Below, in pieces: positions 12,511 through 17,584 of a stretch of DNA of 17,584 bases. The stretch spans positions 1 through 17,584 of the forward strand of contig CAYOTO010000058.1 of assembly GCA_964406945.1 (NCBI GenBank), in the 5' to 3' direction. The first letter of the stretch is position 1. Every line of letters begins with the position of its first letter. The notes under the pieces were generated by a model that saw only the letters and a list, made by a program, of their open reading frames with translations, ran no database searches and was not told the DNA's origin. The stretch comes from UBA2266 sp964406945 (GTDB lineage Bacteria > Planctomycetota > Phycisphaerae > Sedimentisphaerales > Anaerobacaceae). A program made the translations under genes and the position numbers.

Positions 12511-15500
12511 AGACCTTTGAAACAATTGACTGAAAGGCTTTATTCGATGAAATGCCCCAGCACATCCGCAAGAGCACTGCTTGCAGTAATGTTGGCTCTG
12601 TCGGTCTGTTCGGTTCGGGGACAGTGGCGGCCGAGCGTGTTTGTTCCATACGAGGACATGGCCGAGTTGATAGACCCCAACGACAAGGCTGTGCTGATGG
12701 ACCGCACCGAGTTTGCAGAATTGCTGGCCCGGGCCGAGGCAAATGCCGAACAGATCGAAAGCCGCAACATAGCACAGGTCAACAACGCCTCTTACGCGGC
12801 GACCATCGTCGGCGATAAGCTCAGCCTTACCGGAACTCTGGAAATCTTATCAATGAGCGAGGCCGCCCTGCCGGTGCCGCTGCACTTTGGCCGCATCGGT
12901 CTGACGAGCGTCGAGCTTAACGGCGAGCCTGCGCCGCTGGGCTACGATTCCAACGGCAAGCTTACAACAGTTGTTACTGGAAAAGGAGTGCATCGGGTAA
13001 GCGTCGCGGGCCGGACAACCCTGAAGGAACTCACCAGCGGTGGAATGCAGTTCAGCATATCCATACCTCAGGCCGTCGCCGGACATATGACGCTCTCGGT
13101 CGCCGGCGACGTGGAAATACATTCCACCGTTCCTGCCGGCAAACCTTCTTATGACAAGACCGCCGACCAGACGCGTGCGGACCTGACTCTCGGCGGCTGT
13201 GACAGTGTGACCGTAGTCGTGCTCGGCAATGGCAGACGCCAGGACGACTCGGCGATTCTGCTGGGCAAATCCGCGGTTACCGTGAATCTCAGCAGACCAT
13301 ACCAGATAATGAGCTGCCTTTACACGGTCCAGGCGCTCAGGCGAGGGGTAAGGCAGCTTTCATTCGAATTGCCGGCGGTATGGACGGTCGCCGACGTAAC
13401 CTGTCCGGACCTGGTGAAATGGTCCGTCGATAAGCAAACCGCCGGAGCCGACCGACAGCGTCTGCAGGTCAGACTGAGGTCGGCTAAGGTCGGAACTACT
13501 GTTTTGAACATCAAGGCAACGGCCGGGCGCCGGGGCGACCATTGGTCGGCGCCGGGGTTTAATCTGGTGAACGCCGCTTACGAACGCGGATACCTCATCG
13601 TAGCAACGGATGAGGGCATCGGCGTGCGAGGCGAGGCACTTGACAATGCCAGACGCCAGGATGCTTCGGCAATCGCCGGTATGGCGGGGCTGGTCCAAAG
13701 CGGAGTGGGTCGACTGTACTTTCACTGGGGTCGCGACTGGTCCGTTCAACTGGAAATGGCGACGGTCGAGGTCCGCAGCAGTGTCAAAGAGCAACAGCGG
13801 ATCGCGGTGTCGTCGAAGCAATTGACACTGAAAGGCCTGTTCGAGGTTACCGCAATCGACCGGGAGTTGTTCACGATGTCGTTCCTGCTCGGCGGCTCAT
13901 CCCGGCAGTGGCAACTGACCGGCTTGACCGTGGACGCAAGTGAGACCGGATTCGATTACAGGCTGGATGAAAGCCCCGAAGGAAGGGAATTGACAATAGA
14001 ATTGGCGAAATCGATCAGGCCGGAGAAGATGGTTCCAGTTGAAATAGTAATGGAACACATCCCGCAGGACTGGGTCTGGCCCAGCGACGCGGCTCCGCGC
14101 ACGGAGACGGTTCCATTTATTTCATCGAGGGCTGAAAACGTTTCCGGCCTGGTTTCAGTATCCGCCAGCGGCAACCTGGATACGGCCTTGGAAAGCGCCC
14201 CTGATCAACTCAAAAAGGTGCCGGTTGGACGAATGGCCTCGCTGGGAATGGGGCGAGACGTCCAGCAGGCTTACACTTACAACGAGAGTGTGAGTGGAGC
14301 AGTATCTATAGAGATCTCCAGGCGCAGGCCCAGAGTGGCTGCTTCTTCGATTGGAGTGGTTTCCGTCAGACCCGAAGCGCTGACCGGCACGTGGCGGCTG
14401 ACCTACGAGGTGAGTCGCGCTTCTACGAGGCGTTTGTATCTGCTGACCAACAAGAAACTGGGAGAGGAACTGAATATTTCTTCGCCCACCGCCGTGCTGA
14501 CGTCCAGAAGCATAGTGGAGCCCGGCTCGAACACTATCGAACTGTCCACCAGCCTGTCGCAGCGGTACAATCTGTGGGCGATTTCTTTTGATAATGACGT
14601 TCTCGGAGAGTTGATCGTGGACGTCGGTTACAATCTGCCGGCGACCGAAAGCAGCACGACAATCCCACTGGCACGTCCGGTGTGCGAAGGGCAGGTTATC
14701 GAGCAGGTTGCAATTGAAGCAGCCGAGGAGCTTGCACTGAAAATCGATGCGACCGGAGCCAAAGACATCGACGCCATCGATCTGCCCCCCCTGCCTGCTG
14801 CCGCGGAGCGAATTCTGGCTGCCTTCAGGCTCCATTCGGTCATTTCCGAGAGCGGAGCCGATACGGTCATTACACTCAGCAGCACCGTACACGAAAACTA
14901 CCGCATACCGGCGGCGCTGGCGACCCGGGCCGATCTTAAGACTTACGTTGGCCCGCGCGGCCGACAGCAGACCGAAGCACAATTCGAGATAGCAAATGCG
15001 GGCCGGCAGTTCCTGACTATGCGATTGCCCAAAGACGCCCAGTTATGGTCGCTGAGCGTAAACGGGCAACAGGCCAAGCCGCAGCGTAACACCGCCGGCG
15101 ATTACCAAGTCCCACTTGGCAGGCTGGGCACGAAGGTGCGGATAAAGCTCGTGTACGCGGTTCAGTCGCCCGCGAAGAACCTCGAGAAGTTGGTACTCGC
15201 CGGTGTGGAGCTTGTTGATGTGCCCGCAAACCATGTGAACTGGATTGTGGTCCCCCCGCCGGGTCACCGAATTGCCGAACAGCATAGTCGAATGCAGAGC
15301 ACAGATATGTCGCATCCGACACCGGCCTACCGAAATGCGATCAGACTGTTGCGAGACAGCTTGTTTACCGGTCCGCTGTTCGTGTTAGGCAATGTAAAGA
15401 TGGGCTTCGCGGTTCAGGAGGCGGCGTCGGCGCCGCAGATAGTCAGGCATTCGATGAATGTCGATGATGGTGAAACATCAATGGCATTGGGCATGCCAGA

Positions 15501-17584
15501 GCCCGCCCCGCCGACGGAAGAGCCCATGATGCAGATAGAAGCAGACGAGCAGTCCGCTCCGGCCAAACCTAAAGACCAGGCGCTTGCGCCCCAGCAGCCG
15601 CGCCAAAAGGCTTATGGTGTTCGGATGCAGGCCAGAGGGCGGCACACCCTCCCGGTGGAATTGGTGGAGACCTCGGAAACCGCAGCCGCAGTGGAGTTTT
15701 CAGCCCTGGGAACAGACGAACTCGAAATCGGCCTGGCCCGTGAAAGACTTGCCGACAGTTGGTTCGCGGTTGGATTTCTGTTGATCGTAGCCGTCGGTCT
15801 TCTTCGCATCAGGCGTACCGCAGGATTCAAGGTTATCCTCATACTCGGTTCACTGTTTGCTGCGTCCATTGCCGCTATCTGGCTGTCCGGCATTGCATAT
15901 TTTGCAAACGGCGTATTCTGGGGGGCCTTGGCCTTGATTCCGCTGTATGTTCTGGCGTCGCCCGTCTGCCGGGTTTGCAACAGGTTGCGGCCGAGCGGCC
16001 CGCGGCCGTCGCACGCAGCGGTCTCGTCCGTTATTGTCGCATTGATCTGCTTAAGTTGTGGCGCCAATGCCGCGGCCGCGACCCCAAAAAAAGACCGGCC
16101 TGAAACTGCGACCACGCCGGATGATGCGCAAGTGATTGGGCCTTACGAAGGCGATCCCCGAATGGCCACGAACGCCAGAAAAGTCCTGCTGCCCTACAGT
16201 GAATTCGTAAAGTTATGGAATCGCGCCCATCCCGAGGACCGGATAAACGGACTCGCAAGTGAGGCTGATTTTTCTCTGGCCGACGTCAGATATACCATCC
16301 GCGTTTCGCCCGAGCACGTCGACGTAACGCTTTCGGCACAGGTCAGAACTTATGGCCGCGACTGGACGGTTCTGCCGCTGGACTTGAGCGGACTGGCGGT
16401 CGTAGAGGCGAAACTGGGCGACCGGGCCGCTCAGCTGCAGGCCGGGCCAGAAGGTACGGTTCTGATGATCCCCAGCCGCAGCAGCGGCAAGCTCAGTATC
16501 AAGGCCGTTGCCAGGCCGAATCACATCGGCCGCCGCGGCAGCATCAGCTTCGGCCTGCCCCCGATGCCCGCGCCCGTAATGGAGATAACACTGCCCGAAG
16601 AGGACCTTACCCCCGAAATAGAAGGTCTGGAAGGCACCCTCGAACGAATCGAACGCCCAGGTCGCACAGTCTGGCAGACAGGCCTGGGTATGACCCGCAG
16701 CATCAAGCTGAGCTGGACGCCGAAGGCCGGCGGCGGTGCGGCCGACCGGACGCTTTCGGCCGACTCGAACCACGATGTTTACGTTTTCCATTGGGCCATC
16801 CTCGGCGTCAGTAAAATCAGGTATTCGTTCTCCGGCGGCCAGCACGACCGTTTCACACTCCTGCTGCCAGAAGGCATGTCTCTGACCGACCTGGAGGGGA
16901 CCAACCTCAAGGACTTTCGCCAAACGCACCGACGTACCATCGAAGGACTGGCTTTCAATGTTGTCGAAGTCCGCCTCCATCGCCCCGCCAGAAAGCAGTA
17001 CCAACTGACCGCCCGCTGGCTGGGCGGCCTTGGTTCGCTGGACGAAGCCGAACAGGTGCGGCTGGTTCGCGCCGGCGACGTCGGCAGGGAGAGCGGAACA
17101 GTTACATTGCACGCCGCCGGCGGCATGGCCGTGAAAGTCGCTCAGGTCATCGGCGGGCGCAGGGTCAACCTGCCGTCGGTGGGTCGACAGAATACCCCCG
17201 GGTCCGACCGCGCCGCACCTGTTGCAAAGTATTACTGGGCCTACAGACCGTTTGAGTTGTCGCTCGAGCTGTCGCGGTCGGCGATAAAGCCTCAAGTGGT
17301 ACTCGATCAACTCATCCGGGTCGCAACCGACCGCGTGGAGGTGCTCGCACAGGCCAAGCTCAAGACCGAAAAGGGCAAACTTTTCGGCGCCTCCTTCGAA
17401 TTGCCGCAGGGCTATGAACTGCTCAGTGCAGTCGGACCGGCCGTCGCGAAGTTCTATGAGAGAAGCAGCGATAAGGGCCGCTTTCTCCACATCAAATTCA
17501 ATACCGGCCAAACCGATACAACGCTTGCCCTGGTTCTGGTTCGACGCGACGTCGAACTGCCGGACTTCACGACGCCCGTAATTA
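12508..17584 (+). CDS. Giant exported protein with two fused paralogous units (units 2 and 3), incomplete at the right edge
   Basis: Open without a stop for at least 1692 codons to the window end; read through codon by codon with no frameshift. Residues 15-38 are a signal peptide with a positive start. VFVPYEDM (44-51) and a degenerate DRTEF (65-69) correspond to the paired PY motifs of the preceding gene. The first ectodomain runs to about 990, with beta segments near P289, L461, 642-648 and P841. A Pro/Gln/Glu-rich linker (992-1038) leads to helices at about 1085-1099, 1108-1131 and 1135-1151, an Arg-rich cytoplasmic loop, and a fourth helix at 1172-1190 that looks like a signal peptide (ends ANAAAA). 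Then the plan restarts: GPYEG (1211-1215), VLLPYSEFVKLW (1226-1237), segments at P1454 and P1633. If unit 3 has normal length, some 570 residues lie beyond the window. Function unknown. Confidence 0.85.
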   Translation, partial: MRPLKQLTERLYSMKCPSTSARALLAVMLALSVCSVRGQWRPSVFVPYEDMAELIDPNDKAVLMDRTEFAELLARAEANAEQIESRNIAQVNNASYAATIVGDKLSLTGTLEILSMSEAALPVPLHFGRIGLTSVELNGEPAPLGYDSNGKLTTVVTGKGVHRVSVAGRTTLKELTSGGMQFSISIPQAVAGHMTLSVAGDVEIHSTVPAGKPSYDKTADQTRADLTLGGCDSVTVVVLGNGRRQDDSAILLGKSAVTVNLSRPYQIMSCLYTVQALRRGVRQLSFELPAVWTVADVTCPDLVKWSVDKQTAGADRQRLQVRLRSAKVGTTVLNIKATAGRRGDHWSAPGFNLVNAAYERGYLIVATDEGIGVRGEALDNARRQDASAIAGMAGLVQSGVGRLYFHWGRDWSVQLEMATVEVRSSVKEQQRIAVSSKQLTLKGLFEVTAIDRELFTMSFLLGGSSRQWQLTGLTVDASETGFDYRLDESPEGRELTIELAKSIRPEKMVPVEIVMEHIPQDWVWPSDAAPRTETVPFISSRAENVSGLVSVSASGNLDTALESAPDQLKKVPVGRMASLGMGRDVQQAYTYNESVSGAVSIEISRRRPRVAASSIGVVSVRPEALTGTWRLTYEVSRASTRRLYLLTNKKLGEELNISSPTAVLTSRSIVEPGSNTIELSTSLSQRYNLWAISFDNDVLGELIVDVGYNLPATESSTTIPLARPVCEGQVIEQVAIEAAEELALKIDATGAKDIDAIDLPPLPAAAERILAAFRLHSVISESGADTVITLSSTVHENYRIPAALATRADLKTYVGPRGRQQTEAQFEIANAGRQFLTMRLPKDAQLWSLSVNGQQAKPQRNTAGDYQVPLGRLGTKVRIKLVYAVQSPAKNLEKLVLAGVELVDVPANHVNWIVVPPPGHRIAEQHSRMQSTDMSHPTPAYRNAIRLLRDSLFTGPLFVLGNVKMGFAVQEAASAPQIVRHSMNVDDGETSMALGMPEPAPPTEEPMMQIEADEQSAPAKPKDQALAPQQPRQKAYGVRMQARGRHTLPVELVETSETAAAVEFSALGTDELEIGLARERLADSWFAVGFLLIVAVGLLRIRRTAGFKVILILGSLFAASIAAIWLSGIAYFANGVFWGALALIPLYVLASPVCRVCNRLRPSGPRPSHAAVSSVIVALICLSCGANAAAATPKKDRPETATTPDDAQVIGPYEGDPRMATNARKVLLPYSEFVKLWNRAHPEDRINGLASEADFSLADVRYTIRVSPEHVDVTLSAQVRTYGRDWTVLPLDLSGLAVVEAKLGDRAAQLQAGPEGTVLMIPSRSSGKLSIKAVARPNHIGRRGSISFGLPPMPAPVMEITLPEEDLTPEIEGLEGTLERIERPGRTVWQTGLGMTRSIKLSWTPKAGGGAADRTLSADSNHDVYVFHWAILGVSKIRYSFSGGQHDRFTLLLPEGMSLTDLEGTNLKDFRQTHRRTIEGLAFNVVEVRLHRPARKQYQLTARWLGGLGSLDEAEQVRLVRAGDVGRESGTVTLHAAGGMAVKVAQVIGGRRVNLPSVGRQNTPGSDRAAPVAKYYWAYRPFELSLELSRSAIKPQVVLDQLIRVATDRVEVLAQAKLKTEKGKLFGASFELPQGYELLSAVGPAVAKFYERSSDKGRFLHIKFNTGQTDTTLALVLVRRDVELPDFTTPVI
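13225..13674 (+). repeat. Short internal coding repeat in unit 2 (NxRRQDxSAI)
   Basis: Bases 13225-13257 and 13642-13674 match at 26 of 33 positions. They encode NGRRQDDSAI (241-250) and NARRQDASAI (380-389), 139 residues apart. The shared peptide is not obvious in unit 1. Confidence 0.5.
15763..16110 (+). other. Junction of units 2 and 3: three membrane helices plus an embedded signal-like helix
   Basis: Codes for residues 1086-1201 of the giant protein: three helices equivalent to the C-terminal anchor of unit 1, a loop RVCNRLRPSGPRPSH expected in the cytoplasm, and a fourth hydrophobic stretch with a small-residue end (GANAAAA). Four helices return the chain to the outside. No Met codon with a ribosome site was found here that would start unit 3 separately. 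Confidence 0.6.

Noticed and set aside
16213..17511. 432-codon open frame on the minus strand
   Set aside because: Antisense to unit 3 of the giant gene, whose plus-strand frame matches the paralogous units.
9216..17584. Idea that the giant proteins are alpha-2-macroglobulin or von Willebrand-type proteins
   Set aside because: No thioester motif and no metal-site motif (DxSxS) were found on reading the translations.
12508..17584. Suspected frameshift or assembly error joining units 2 and 3
   Set aside because: The frame was read codon by codon with no stop, and the junction makes topological sense; only resequencing or relatives could overturn this.
1..17584. tRNA, rRNA, CRISPR arrays, insertion sequences, phage genes
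   Set aside because: None seen on either strand.

Overview
The window comes from a moderately GC-rich bacterium. The best guess is a planctomycete of the Phycisphaerae type. This is an inference from the very large exported hypothetical proteins with C-terminal membrane anchors, the PurS-PurS-PurL fusion, the GTG starts and the uneven use of Shine-Dalgarno sites; no rRNA or other marker gene is present to prove it.

Left part (1-3700): a doubtful gene fragment at the edge, then a small PilZ-domain (c-di-GMP receptor) gene on the minus strand. Divergent from it is an operon of a fused TsaC-arginine phosphatase gene and rpiB, overlapping by ATGA. In Bacillus the equivalents of these genes (ywlC, ywlE, ywlF) also lie close together. 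Convergent with rpiB is accA, the acetyl-CoA carboxyltransferase alpha subunit. Middle part (3701-8935): a 263-base divergent control region holds two terminator-like hairpins pointing in opposite directions, a palindrome near accA and a sigma70-like promoter. It leads into tyrA-purL-purQ and a TfoX N-domain gene. tyrA and purL overlap by one base, purL is fused to two PurS-like domains, and purQ supplies glutamine amidotransfer, so a complete FGAM synthase is encoded here.

Right part (9216-17584): two very large genes four bases apart encode exported, mainly beta-type proteins that I cannot assign to a known family. The first (1095 aa) has a signal peptide, an ectodomain of about 950 residues, three membrane helices and a charged tail. 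The second is open for at least 1692 codons and runs off the window. It reads as two copies of the same plan joined in frame: signal peptide, ectodomain, three helices, then a fourth helix that looks like an embedded signal peptide, then a second ectodomain. Landmarks fall at almost the same relative positions in all three units, so this is a tandem array of three full-length paralogues, two of them fused. This array is the most likely undescribed system in the window. Its function cannot be read from the sequence; a surface or periplasmic assembly is a reasonable guess.

No tRNA, rRNA, CRISPR array, insertion sequence or phage gene was seen. Long open frames antisense to tyrA/purL and to the large genes are composition shadows.
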